Shown here one piece after another: positions 42,675 to 50,391 of a DNA stretch of 64,000 bases. The DNA is from Nesterenkonia muleiensis (GTDB lineage Bacteria; Actinomycetota; Actinomycetes; Actinomycetales; Micrococcaceae), in assembly GCF_003600155.1 (NCBI RefSeq), contig NZ_QWLD01000040.1, positions 124,001 to 188,000 of the forward strand, given 5' to 3'. A model generated the notes under the pieces. The model was not told the origin of the DNA, made no database searches, and was given only the letters and a program-made list of their open reading frames with translations. Each line of letters begins with the position of its first letter. Position 1 is the stretch's first letter. A program made the translations under genes and the position numbers.

Positions 42675-43291
42675 GAGACAGTCTCCTCATCTGGCGACTC
42701 CGACGTATAGGTGAGCAGTACGTTGCCCGAGGGGAAGGTCGTGGTCGGCCCCGGGGTGAGATGCACCCGTGAGCTGAGTCCCTGGAACAGCCCGGTCCCG
42801 CTTCCCAATACCACCGGGCTGATCAGAATGCGCAGCTCATCCAGGAGCCCCTGCTCCAACAGCTGGGCGGCCAGTGTGGAGCTGCCGAAGACGGCGATAT
42901 CGCCCTCGTACTGCTCGCGCAGCTTCGCCACCACAGCAGGCAGATCGGTGCCGTCGGCAGGCTCAGCCCCGCGCCAAGGCGGCAGCGTATTCGGTTGGCT
43001 GGTCACGACGGTTTTGGGCACCTCATGCATGAAGGCCGCGATCTCCGGATAGTGCTGGTGAGCCTCGGGAGAGGGCCAGAACTCCGCGAAATGATCGTAG
43101 GTGCGCCGCCCCAGCAGAAGGGTGCCGACGTGTGGAGACTGCCGGGCCTGGCGGGTCTTCCAGACGAAGAGCTCGGGATCGTCAGTGTTCCAGTCCAAGC
43201 GCTGCTCCGCGTCCTCCACGAAGCCGTCCAGGGAGCAGAAGATGAAGGCGAAGACCTGCGGCGATCGTGTGGTGCTGGTAGTGGTGATCAT
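42671..43291 (-). CDS. RibD-C / dihydrofolate-reductase-fold protein
   Basis: A 206-residue protein: VFAFIFCSLDGFVEDAEQRLDW, TLLLGRRTYDHFAEFWPSPEA, KTVVTSQPNTLPPW and SSTLAAQLLEQGLLDELRILISPV. I start at MITTTSTTRS; a longer in-frame start would add 61 Arg-rich residues that lie across the YCII gene. It follows the YCII gene by 5 bp and overlaps the next DHFR-like gene by 4 bp. Confidence 0.86.
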   Translation of the reverse strand: MITTTSTTRSPQVFAFIFCSLDGFVEDAEQRLDWNTDDPELFVWKTRQARQSPHVGTLLLGRRTYDHFAEFWPSPEAHQHYPEIAAFMHEVPKTVVTSQPNTLPPWRGAEPADGTDLPAVVAKLREQYEGDIAVFGSSTLAAQLLEQGLLDELRILISPVVLGSGTGLFQGLSSRVHLTPGPTTTFPSGNVLLTYTSESPDEETVS

Positions 43292-43296
43292 GTGGT

Positions 43297-43617
43297 TCAG
43301 TCCATCAGCGGGTGGATGGTGGTGGAGCCGTAGCTGAGGTGCGGCATGTGGGCTGCGACCTGCTCGGCGTCGTCGTCGGACTCCACTGCGACGGCATGTA
43401 CTGCGAAGGTCACGTGCGTGCCGGAATTCGACTCCGCAGCCCCCAGGGTGGCGGTTGCGGTGTTCAGCGCCCATCCTTCGACCAGCTGTCCGGCCTTCCG
43501 CAGATCGGCATCAATCTGGGCCCAGACCTTCATCTCAGCGTCCAGCTCTGGTGTGCCCTCCTGTGGCCCGGTGCCGGGGGTGTAGCGGTGGACGAGAAGG
43601 TGGGTGGGGGTTGCCAT
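43297..43617 (-). CDS. YCII-related protein
   Basis: A 106-residue ferredoxin-like fold of the YCII family (THLLVHRYTPGTGPQEGTPEL, then VWAQIDADLRKAGQLVEGWAL and a C-terminal MPHLSYGSTTIHPLMD). Such proteins, often near sigma-factor or regulator genes, have a possible His/Asp active site of unknown use. TAGGAGGAA precedes the ATG. It heads a three-gene operon divergent from an HxlR regulator. Confidence 0.85.
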   Translation of the reverse strand: MATPTHLLVHRYTPGTGPQEGTPELDAEMKVWAQIDADLRKAGQLVEGWALNTATATLGAAESNSGTHVTFAVHAVAVESDDDAEQVAAHMPHLSYGSTTIHPLMD

Positions 43618-43642
43618 GAAGTTCCTCCTATCAGTTATCCGA

Positions 43643-43655
43643 TTGCACTCTGCAA
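43643..43655. promoter_or_regulatory. candidate HxlR operator
   Basis: TTGCA-CTC-TGCAA is a perfect palindrome in the 111-bp gap between the YCII operon and the divergent HxlR gene. A TAGAAT hexamer (43686-43691) nearby may be the HxlR minus-10. Confidence 0.5.
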
Positions 43656-43728
43656 CTGGTAGAACCATCGCACCACAACTGGATGTAGAATGCAAGCAGT
43701 CAATGTCGGAGTTTTCGAAAGGAGCCCA

Positions 43729-44229
43729 GTGACTGAGCCGAATCAGCACCGCTCAGGCTGTCCCATCAACCTCTCCTTGGAAGTCCTGGGGGACAGCTGG
43801 TCGTTGATCATCATCCGCGACATCATGTTCGGCAATCGCAGGCACTACCGTCAGCTGCTGAATGAGTCGGAGGAGGGCATCGCCTCCAATATCCTCGGTG
43901 ACCGGCTCAAAAGGCTCACCGCCAATGGACTGGTCACCAAGGCACCGGATCCCGCACATAAGCAGCGCCAGCTCTACAGCCTCACCGAGCAGGCCATCCA
44001 GCTGGTGCCGGTGCTGGTCCAGCTGGGCACCTGGGGGCGGAAGTTTCTGCCGGTCAGCCGGGAGCTGAGCATCCGGGCCAAGATCCTGGAGGAAGGCGGG
44101 CCGCAGCTGTGGGCAGACTTCATGGACGAGCTGCGCGTGATGCACCTCGGGGCACCGCCTCAGGGTGCGGGGTCGGTGCTTGACAGGCTGGAGTGGGCCT
44201 ATCAGGATGCGGCGGCTGCCCAGGTGTGA
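43729..44229 (+). CDS. HxlR-family transcriptional regulator
   Basis: A 166-residue regulator. The HxlR core is GCPINLSLEVLGDSWSLIIIRDIMFGNRRHYRQLL, recognition helix ASNILGDRLKRLTANGLV, with a longer than usual C-terminal region. A Cys lies in the position near the HTH used by redox-sensing HxlR proteins (SGCPIN). AAAGGAG precedes the GTG; a start at 43690 would add 13 residues. It likely represses the divergent YCII-DHFR-DHFR operon. Confidence 0.87.
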   Translation: MTEPNQHRSGCPINLSLEVLGDSWSLIIIRDIMFGNRRHYRQLLNESEEGIASNILGDRLKRLTANGLVTKAPDPAHKQRQLYSLTEQAIQLVPVLVQLGTWGRKFLPVSRELSIRAKILEEGGPQLWADFMDELRVMHLGAPPQGAGSVLDRLEWAYQDAAAAQV

Positions 44230-44305
44230 GCCTCGGCGGTCAGCGTGATCAGCGCAGACTTGGCGATGCCGTCCCCCAGGAATCCCGAGAAGATCGCAAG
44301 TGGAG

Positions 44306-45589
44306 TCAATCTTGCGGGTCTTCTGCATCGGAGGTGCGGGCGCCTCTCATCGGAGAGAGTCCGATGACCAGTGCTGCTGCGGTGAATACGCTCACGATCG
44401 TCCACAGCGTCCAGTGATACCCGATCACTCCGGCCAATAGGCCGCCGAGCAGCGCGCCGATCACGGCGCAGGTGCGGTTGGCCGAACGCATGGTGGCATG
44501 CATCCGGCCCAGCAGATGCCGGGGAGTGACGGATTGGCAGTAGCCCATCTCATTGGGATCCTCAAACCCCATACAGAACCCGTAGAGCGACTGCGCCAGC
44601 CCCAGCATCACCAAGCCCCAGACCGGATCCTGCGGAGCCAGGGCCACCAGCGCCCAGGAGATCGGATAGAGCAGTCTGGCCAGAATGACAGCATTGCCCT
44701 CACCCAGGCGTCGGCCGATCTGCGGGGCAATCAGCGCGCCGAGCAGTCCCGAGATCCCAGCCAGTGCCAGCGTGACTCCATAAAGAAACGGGCTGACACC
44801 CAGATGCCGCAGTGCGAACAGCGCGAAGACGGTCACCGCCGCACTATTGGCCACGAACCAGATATGTGTGGAAACAGCCAGTGGTGTGAGTGTGCGATGC
44901 CGGTAGAGGAAGCCCATTCCCACGCGGATGTCCCGCCAGATGCTCGGTCGACCCGCATGCGATGGTGCAGCCTCTGAGAAGTCCGGTTCGGGGACTTTCA
45001 TCCGAGCGTAGAGCAGTGCAGACAGCAGGTGTCCCAGGGCGCCGGCGCCCAGGCTTAGCGCAGCACCCAGCAGACTGACCAGCGCGCCACCAAGCGGCGG
45101 ACCCGAGGTCTGAGCCACTGTCATCGACTGCCCCAGCCGCGCATTGGCCGGGACCAGTTCACTGCGTGCCACCAGGGCGGGAAGAGCGGACTGCTGAGCC
45201 GACGCAGTGAAGACACCGAAGACGCCGGCCAGAAACAGCACCACAGCCACCGCGGCCAGAGACAGGCTTCCGGCCCACCACAGGGAGGGAATCGCCGCCA
45301 GCACGACGCCGCTGCCCAGAGCGCTCAGGACCAGCACCGGCTTCTTCCGCCACCGGTCGACCAGGGCGCCAGCGATGAGCCCGACCAGAAGATAGGGCAG
45401 GAACTGCACCGCGCGGATGAGCCCGACCTCCGCCTCCGAGGCGCCGAGTTCATTGATCACCAGGGCATCCACCGCCACGGTGGTCATGGAGGCGGCAAAG
45501 AAGGTCAGCGTACTGCCCGACCAGAACTGTGCGAAGCCAGGACGGCGAAGCGGCTCCTGAGGGGATGGTGAGTCCCGTTCCTGCCGCAT
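44306..45589 (-). CDS. MFS transporter
   Basis: A 427-residue transporter of the MFS_3 type with about 12 helices. Landmarks are FWSGSTLTFFAASMTTVAVDALVI, the loop motif GALVDRWRKKPVL, and GFEDPNEMGYCQSVTPRHLLGRMHATMR in the second half. I use the ATG giving MRQERDSPSPQ; 37 upstream residues are Arg/Pro-rich and unlikely. Substrate unknown, though relatives export siderophores or drugs. No regulator is adjacent. Confidence 0.85.
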   Translation of the reverse strand: MRQERDSPSPQEPLRRPGFAQFWSGSTLTFFAASMTTVAVDALVINELGASEAEVGLIRAVQFLPYLLVGLIAGALVDRWRKKPVLVLSALGSGVVLAAIPSLWWAGSLSLAAVAVVLFLAGVFGVFTASAQQSALPALVARSELVPANARLGQSMTVAQTSGPPLGGALVSLLGAALSLGAGALGHLLSALLYARMKVPEPDFSEAAPSHAGRPSIWRDIRVGMGFLYRHRTLTPLAVSTHIWFVANSAAVTVFALFALRHLGVSPFLYGVTLALAGISGLLGALIAPQIGRRLGEGNAVILARLLYPISWALVALAPQDPVWGLVMLGLAQSLYGFCMGFEDPNEMGYCQSVTPRHLLGRMHATMRSANRTCAVIGALLGGLLAGVIGYHWTLWTIVSVFTAAALVIGLSPMRGARTSDAEDPQD

Positions 45590-45726
45590 CGTGGGGTTGT
45601 ACCTCACTTCCGCCCTGTGCCGTTGGCCCCAGCTTACTGCCAGAGGGACTGCAAGCGGAGCATGTGCCCGATGCGCTAAGGGAGGCCAGCAGGGCGGCAC
45701 CGCTATGGGCTTTCAGGGTGGGGATA

Positions 45727-45748
45727 GTTCTTGCTCAGAAACAAGAAC
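45727..45748. repeat. inverted repeat between MFS and small ORF
   Basis: GTTCTTG-N8-CAAGAAC has perfect 7-bp arms and lies in the intergenic part of 45590-45801. It could be an operator for the MFS gene or a weak terminator for the TetR transcript. Nothing else is seen in that stretch. Confidence 0.4.
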
Positions 45749-45801
45749 AAAGATGATCCAGGTTCGCTGAGCCGACACTGTGGTATTCGGTCCTCAGCTC
45801 A

Positions 45802-45939
45802 TCAGCCTCGGCCATTCAGAAGCTGGCCTTCTGACCGCCTGAGCTGCTGGAGCTGTTCCCGCAGTGATGATCCCTTGACGTCTTCGGAGGTCGCTTCTCG
45901 GTAGTGAGCGCGAATGTCCTGTGGGTTTCGGCTTGGCAT
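45802..45939 (-). CDS. small ORF of 45 codons coupled to the TetR gene
   Basis: An ATG sharing one base with the TetR stop (TGATG) opens a 45-codon frame. The peptide is charged and helical (IRAHYREATSEDVKGSS, then LREQLQQLRRSEGQLL) with coding-like residue use. The coupling is the same type seen at idi-crtB. It has no recognised family and could be the end of a decayed gene. Confidence 0.4.
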   Translation of the reverse strand: MPSRNPQDIRAHYREATSEDVKGSSLREQLQQLRRSEGQLLNGRG

Positions 45940-46514
45940 CAGGAGAGAGCGGCGTCGATCAGCAGGTCCAGCGTCTGATGGGCGGCATCACGGTGGTGTG
46001 CGCCGCTGCTCTCGACTATCCAGAGGGCGGCTTCGTTCATCGCTCCAGACAGCTGTGCCGTGGCTGCCTCCAGCAGGTGCCGCGGAGTCCCGGCGTTCTT
46101 GAGCGCCTCTCGCAGGTGAACCACGGAGTTCTCGGCATCCATCTGGCGCCACTGTGACCAGCCCAGGACAGCTGGTGCCTCTGCGAGAAGAATGCGTGCT
46201 GCGGACTCGGAGGTGATGGTCTCCAGAAAAGCGTGGCACCCCGCCCTGAGCTGAGCTACAGCGTCATGTCCTGCGGCTTCTGCCTCGGTGACCACTGTGT
46301 GGGCAACCTTGGCCTGTAGTTGTTCTGCCGTCGCACTGAAGAGGCCGAGCTTGCTGCCGTAATGGTGATATACCGCCCCACGAGTGACACCCGCCTGACG
46401 AGCGATGTGGTCAATCGAGACAGCGGCGAAGCCGTGGGTGGAGAACAGGTCGGAGGCCGCGGTCAAGATGTCCTTGGCAGTCTGGGCGGCAGCTGCGGCG
46501 CTGGCGCGAGGCAT
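45939..46514 (-). CDS. TetR-family regulator
   Basis: A 191-residue repressor. The HTH is SIDHIARQAGVTRGAVYHHYGSKLGLF, and the C-terminal domain includes ARILLAEAPAVLGWSQWRQMDAENSV, a pattern shared by TetR proteins controlling small oxygen- or xenobiotic-linked genes. GGAAG is placed for the second ATG, which I use; the first is six bases upstream. It is divergent from a VOC gene across twin imperfect dyads. Confidence 0.88.
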   Translation of the reverse strand: MPRASAAAAAQTAKDILTAASDLFSTHGFAAVSIDHIARQAGVTRGAVYHHYGSKLGLFSATAEQLQAKVAHTVVTEAEAAGHDAVAQLRAGCHAFLETITSESAARILLAEAPAVLGWSQWRQMDAENSVVHLREALKNAGTPRHLLEAATAQLSGAMNEAALWIVESSGAHHRDAAHQTLDLLIDAALS

Positions 46515-46527
46515 CAGCATCTTCCTT

Positions 46528-46577
46528 TACGTACACATAGTATGTATTCTTGGGTTGTTACATACACATCGTACGTA
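46528..46577. promoter_or_regulatory. twin TetR operators
   Basis: TACGTACACATAGTATGTA (46528-46546) and TACATACACATCGTACGTA (46559-46577) are imperfect palindromes and near inverted copies of each other, about 31 bp centre to centre. They lie between the TetR gene and the divergent VOC gene, one next to each start. Confidence 0.65.
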
Positions 46578-46589
46578 AAGGGATCCCAT

Positions 46590-46997
46590 ATGAACACTAC
46601 TAGCTTCTACCCCGTCCTCATGTCTCGTGATGTGCCGGCAGCCGCGGCCTTCTACCGAGATCACCTTGGCTTTGACGCCACGTACGTCTCATCCTGGTAC
46701 GTGAGTCTGCGGCTGGATGCCTTCGAACTGGCCATACTGGCCTATGACCATGAGACTGTTCCGGAACCCCGCCGCGCTCTCCCGCAGGGAGTCATACTGA
46801 ATCTGGAAGTGGAGGACGTGGACGAGGTCCATCGCCGGCTCGTGACCGAGCGGGGGCTCCGGCCCGTGCTTTCACTGCGCAGCGAGGATTTCGGACAGCG
46901 GCACTTCATCCTTGAAGGCCCGGATAATGTGCTCATCGACGTGATTCAGCCCATTGAGCCCACTGCTGAGTACGCAGATGCTTACCTTGACGAGTAG
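46590..46997 (+). CDS. VOC-family protein
   Basis: A 135-residue VOC domain starting MNTTSFYPVLMSRDVPAAAAFYRDHLGF, with ILNLEVEDVDEVHRRLVTERG as second module and HFILEGPDNVLIDVIQP at the end. A longer in-frame extension upstream crosses the operators and is not credible. It is the likely target of the divergent TetR protein. Confidence 0.88.
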   Translation: MNTTSFYPVLMSRDVPAAAAFYRDHLGFDATYVSSWYVSLRLDAFELAILAYDHETVPEPRRALPQGVILNLEVEDVDEVHRRLVTERGLRPVLSLRSEDFGQRHFILEGPDNVLIDVIQPIEPTAEYADAYLDE

Positions 46998-47049
46998 CTC
47001 TGAGGTCAGCCTCAGCCTTCGGCGCCGCTGCCATGCGGAACTGCTCCTG

Positions 47050-48408
47050 TCATCGATGCGAAGCCTTGAGCCCGAAGGCCGCTGCCGCGGTGAGGGTCGC
47101 CAGGCACACCATGATGACGTACAGTCCACCAAACCATGGAGAGGTCAGGTTGAGTGTCAGCACGATGCCGGTCAGTGCCAGAAAGGCCGACGTTGCCATA
47201 TTCTCCCCGGCCTGGAGCGATGAGCTGGCGGTGCCCCGTTGCTCCGGAGCAGCCGAACGGAGTGTGGCGGTGGTGAGCCTCGGGTATGCGAGGCCGAAGC
47301 CGGCCCCTGTGGCCACGCTGGCGAGGAACACCGCAGGCATCGGCGCCACATGCCACACATAGAGAAGATTGACCACCGGACCGGCAAGGACCATTAGGCA
47401 GCCCGCTGCGATGATCCTGCGGTCGTATCCCGGTTCACCGGGCTTCCGGCTCTGGAGCCATGCGCCGACTGCCCAGCCGCCGGCGGCCACGGCAATCACC
47501 AATCCGGCTATGCTCGGGGCAATGTCCCGGTGCTGCTGCATATAGAGAACCAGATAGACCTCCGAAGCGGTGCCGACCGCCCCCAGCAGCGCCCGGAGAC
47601 CGATGAAGCGCGGCACCCCCAGGCGCATCCGGAAGGTTCCGGCCGGCAGCAGCCTCAGCGCGGCCAAGGCGAGGATCAGCACGCCGGCAGGTACCACGAC
47701 GGCTGCAAGCCAGGGCTCCTGCTGTCCGCCCACATGCACCATGACCAGCGTGGCCGAGGCCAGCACGGCCAGCAGTCCGCGGCGGCCGAAGACCGCGGTC
47801 CCTGAGCGTTGAACGGCTGGACTTTGTCGACTCTGCCAGAGCAGCGTCGACAATGCTGCCAAGGAGCCGGCGAAGACCATGGCGAAAACCATCCGCCAAG
47901 AGCTCAGGTCCGCCAGGGCGCCGGCGGCAACAGGTCCCAGCATGGACGGCAGTACCCAGGCTGCGGAGAGCAGCCCGAACATCTTCGGGCGGGCATCGTC
48001 GGGGACCAGCTGGGCGATGAGCACATACAGCACCACCGAGTTGACCCCGCCGCCGATGCCTTGGAGAAGCCGGCCCAGGATGAACGCCGCCATGGAGGGC
48101 GCCAGCGTGCAGAGCGCCACACCGCCCAGGAACAGGGCGCCACCTACAGTCAGCGGGCGGCTGGTGCCGCTGCGGTCTGCCCAATTTCCCCCGACGATCA
48201 TTCCGATCAGGCCTGTGGAGACTGTGGCCGCAGCAGCCAGCGAGTACCATGCAGTGCCGCCGAGATCGGCGGCCACCACAGGCAGCACTGTGGTGACGGC
48301 GAAGAACTCGAAGGCGATGAGCGTCATCAGCAGCAGCGTGCTGAGGATGAAGGGCCATGAGGCAGATGTCCAGAGTTTGGCCGCCGGAGCCTCTTCCTCC
48401 AGGCTCAC
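47050..48408 (-). CDS. MFS transporter
   Basis: A 452-residue MFS protein with about 14 helices. It has FEFFAVTTVLPVVAADLGG and the loop motif GGNWADRSGTSRPL, plus FILGRLLQGIGGGVNSVVLYVL in helix 4. I use the GTG overlapping the stop of the quinone-oxidoreductase gene (GTGA). The operon lies divergent from SoxR, so export of redox-cycling compounds is a reasonable inference. Confidence 0.87.
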   Translation of the reverse strand: MSLEEEAPAAKLWTSASWPFILSTLLLMTLIAFEFFAVTTVLPVVAADLGGTAWYSLAAAATVSTGLIGMIVGGNWADRSGTSRPLTVGGALFLGGVALCTLAPSMAAFILGRLLQGIGGGVNSVVLYVLIAQLVPDDARPKMFGLLSAAWVLPSMLGPVAAGALADLSSWRMVFAMVFAGSLAALSTLLWQSRQSPAVQRSGTAVFGRRGLLAVLASATLVMVHVGGQQEPWLAAVVVPAGVLILALAALRLLPAGTFRMRLGVPRFIGLRALLGAVGTASEVYLVLYMQQHRDIAPSIAGLVIAVAAGGWAVGAWLQSRKPGEPGYDRRIIAAGCLMVLAGPVVNLLYVWHVAPMPAVFLASVATGAGFGLAYPRLTTATLRSAAPEQRGTASSSLQAGENMATSAFLALTGIVLTLNLTSPWFGGLYVIMVCLATLTAAAAFGLKASHR

Positions 48409-49412
48409 AGTTCGATGCCGATGTATTCGAGATCCTGCCCGGTGGCACCCCACTCGGTGGTCTCCTGCGGCTGGTGAATCTCCAGGACCGCCTTTCCCCT
48501 GCCGTGCCCGGTTTCGATCTCACGGTGCGCCGCTGCGACCTCCTCCAGGCGGTATCGCCTGCGGATCGTCACGTTGAGATACCCGTTGGCGGCCAGCTCT
48601 GCCAGTTCGCGGAGACGTTCCGAGGAACGTTGGCTGCGAATGAAGAGGCATCCCAGCTCATCGGCGAGGGGAGGTTCCGCGATGCTTCCGATGCGGAACC
48701 GATTCGGGGTCAGCTCAACGGCGGCGCGCAGACTGCCGCGGCCAGCCGCGTCGAGCACGGCGTCAGCGCTTTCCGAGCTTGAATGCTTTCTGACGGCAGC
48801 GCGGAGGCGACCGAGCTCGCCGGGTCCGTACTCCACGGCGACTGCACCCAGCCATCGCAGGTAGTCCTGGTTCTCAGCACCGGCTGTCCCGATTACCGTC
48901 GCACCTGCCAGGAGGGACAGCTGAACGAAAATCGTTCCCACGCCTCCGGCTGCGCCGTGGACGATCACGGTCTCACCTGCGGTGATACCCAGTGTCTCCA
49001 GCGCGGTATGCGCTGTCTGTCCGGAGGCGGACAGCACCCCTGCCGCGTCCCACGGCAGCGCGGCCGGCTTGCGGATCACCTGGGAGGCTGGCACCGTCAC
49101 GTACTCTGCCGAGCAGCCGAAGACTCGGAAGCCGAGTACCGCATCCCCGATCTCGAAACCTGTCGCCAACCGGCCGGTTGCTGTCACTGTGCCGGAGAAT
49201 TCATTGCCAGGGATCAGGGGCGGCTCAACAGCGACTCCAGGCGGTTGCCAGCCGGCGCGGGCTGCAGCGTCTGCCGGCTGGAGGCCAACATAGGCCACGC
49301 GCACCAGCACCTCGTCCGGGGCGATCGCCGGCATGGCGATCTTGCGCACCTGCAGAACATCAGGCCCTCCGAAGGACTCAGCGACGGCGGCACGCATGGT
49401 GGGGAGAGTCAT
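48405..49412 (-). CDS. zinc-free MDR / quinone-oxidoreductase-like protein
   Basis: A 335-residue medium-chain reductase. It has PLIPGNEFSGTVTATG near residue 70, the Rossmann motif ETVIVHGAAGGVGTIFVQLSLLAG around 140-160 and the C-terminal RRRYRLEEVAAAHREIETGHGRGKAVLE. The zinc ligands of alcohol dehydrogenases are absent, as in quinone reductases. AAAGGA precedes the chosen ATG. It is the first gene of an operon with the MFS transporter, facing SoxR. Confidence 0.88.
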   Translation of the reverse strand: MTLPTMRAAVAESFGGPDVLQVRKIAMPAIAPDEVLVRVAYVGLQPADAAARAGWQPPGVAVEPPLIPGNEFSGTVTATGRLATGFEIGDAVLGFRVFGCSAEYVTVPASQVIRKPAALPWDAAGVLSASGQTAHTALETLGITAGETVIVHGAAGGVGTIFVQLSLLAGATVIGTAGAENQDYLRWLGAVAVEYGPGELGRLRAAVRKHSSSESADAVLDAAGRGSLRAAVELTPNRFRIGSIAEPPLADELGCLFIRSQRSSERLRELAELAANGYLNVTIRRRYRLEEVAAAHREIETGHGRGKAVLEIHQPQETTEWGATGQDLEYIGIEL

Positions 49413-49435
49413 GATCAGGATCCTTTCGTCTTTCA

Positions 49436-49479
49436 TCAAGCGAACTTCATATAGAGTTGACTACATCAAGTGGACTTGA
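49436..49479. promoter_or_regulatory. two SoxR-box-like dyads
   Basis: TCAAGTGGACTTGA (49466-49479) is a perfect 6-2-6 dyad. TCAAGCGAACTTCA (49436-49449) is an imperfect copy 30 bp away, nearer the oxidoreductase start. Both lie in the 84-bp gap between the divergent SoxR and oxidoreductase genes and resemble the CTCAAGTTAACTTGAG type of SoxR box. Confidence 0.65.
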
Positions 49480-49496
49480 CGTCAAGGAGGGAATCG

Positions 49497-49946
49497 ATGC
49501 CGCAGATTCCAGAAGGGCGAAGTTGGCTCAAACCCGGAGAGGTGGCCGAACGAGCAGGTGTGGCCGTCTCCACGCTTCACTACTACGAGAGCCTGGGGCT
49601 GATCAGCAGCCGGCGCACCGCTGGGAACCGGCGTGAGTACCGCCGCGACACGCTGCGTGTGCTGGCCTTCATCCGTGCGGCGCAGAGGGTCGGAGTCTCC
49701 CTGGACAGGGTCAAAGAAGCTTTGGATCAGCTGCCACGTGAAGGTCTGCCGACCACAAAGGACTGGGCTCGTATCTCGCGCCAATGGCATGACGAGCTGA
49801 CTGAGAGGATCGAGTACCTGACTGGGCTGCGCGACCGGTTTTCCGACTGCATCGGCTGCGGCTGCCTCTCCCTGAAGTCCTGCCCCTACTCCAATCCCGA
49901 TGATGCGCTGGGCGCAGGCGGCCAAGGGCCCCGCCGGTTCCCGTGA
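49497..49946 (+). CDS. soxR: redox-sensitive MerR-type regulator SoxR
   Basis: A 149-residue regulator. The MerR HTH is LKPGEVAERAGVAVSTLHYYESLGLISS, the dimerisation helix follows, and the [2Fe-2S] cluster loop CIGCGCLSLKSCPYSNP supplies four cysteines in SoxR spacing. AAGGAGGG lies before the chosen ATG; an upstream start adds nine residues. In actinobacteria SoxR senses redox-active molecules directly and switches on reductases and exporters, matching the divergent operon. Confidence 0.9.
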   Translation: MPQIPEGRSWLKPGEVAERAGVAVSTLHYYESLGLISSRRTAGNRREYRRDTLRVLAFIRAAQRVGVSLDRVKEALDQLPREGLPTTKDWARISRQWHDELTERIEYLTGLRDRFSDCIGCGCLSLKSCPYSNPDDALGAGGQGPRRFP

Positions 49947-49961
49947 CATGGCCAGCAAGTC

Positions 49962-49992
49962 CTATCAGTGATAGATTTTCTATCGTCGATAG
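49962..49992 (+). promoter_or_regulatory. paired 13-bp palindromes before the DUF4267-TetR operon
   Basis: CTATCAGTGATAG (49962-49974) and CTATCGTCGATAG (49980-49992) are both perfect palindromes around one base and lie 18 bp apart centre to centre. The operon downstream ends with a TetR gene, so these are probably its own operators, bound on one face of the helix. Confidence 0.7.
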
Positions 49993-50001
49993 GAGATAGC
50001 C

Positions 50002-50391
50002 GTGGAGACTGCGGGACTCATCATTGCGGCTGCCGCCGGGGCGGCCATTTTCATCGTCGGGCTGTGCTACCTGACCATTCCGCGCGCCATGGTGGCGAGT
50101 TTTGGCTTCACCGCGCTGCCGGAGGATCAGGCAACGCCCTGGCTTCGAGTCAAAGGTGTCCGGGACGCTGTCACCGGGGTTGTGGCCGCCGTCCTGCTGG
50201 TGACCGCCTCGTCAGCGGTGATCGGCTGGTGCGTGCTGGCATTCACGCTGATCCCCGTCGGCGATGCCGCCATCGTGCTCAGTGCCAAGGGGAGGCCGAG
50301 TGCGGCCTGGGGGATTCACGGCAGCACGGCGGCACTGATGCTGGTGGGAGCCGGGCTGCTCCTGGCTGTCTCATCAGGGGGCTCCTCGTGA
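50002..50391 (+). CDS. DUF4267-family membrane protein
   Basis: A 129-residue protein with four hydrophobic helices. DUF4267 features are the LCYLTIPRAMVASFGFTALPE and RVKGVRDAVTGVVAAVLLVT segments. TAGGAGAT precedes a GTG start. Its stop overlaps the TetR start (GTGA). The family has no known function; the TetR partner and twin operators mark it as inducible. Confidence 0.85.
   Translation: METAGLIIAAAAGAAIFIVGLCYLTIPRAMVASFGFTALPEDQATPWLRVKGVRDAVTGVVAAVLLVTASSAVIGWCVLAFTLIPVGDAAIVLSAKGRPSAAWGIHGSTAALMLVGAGLLLAVSSGGSS

Noticed and set aside
44202-44305. Minus-strand tail reading IFSGFLGDGIAKSALITL between HxlR and MFS
   Set aside because: It looks slightly protein-like but is very short, has no start signal and no family match.
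49968-50387. N-terminal extension of the TetR protein at 50388
   Set aside because: It is an alternate frame of the DUF4267 gene; the GTGA junction marks the true start.
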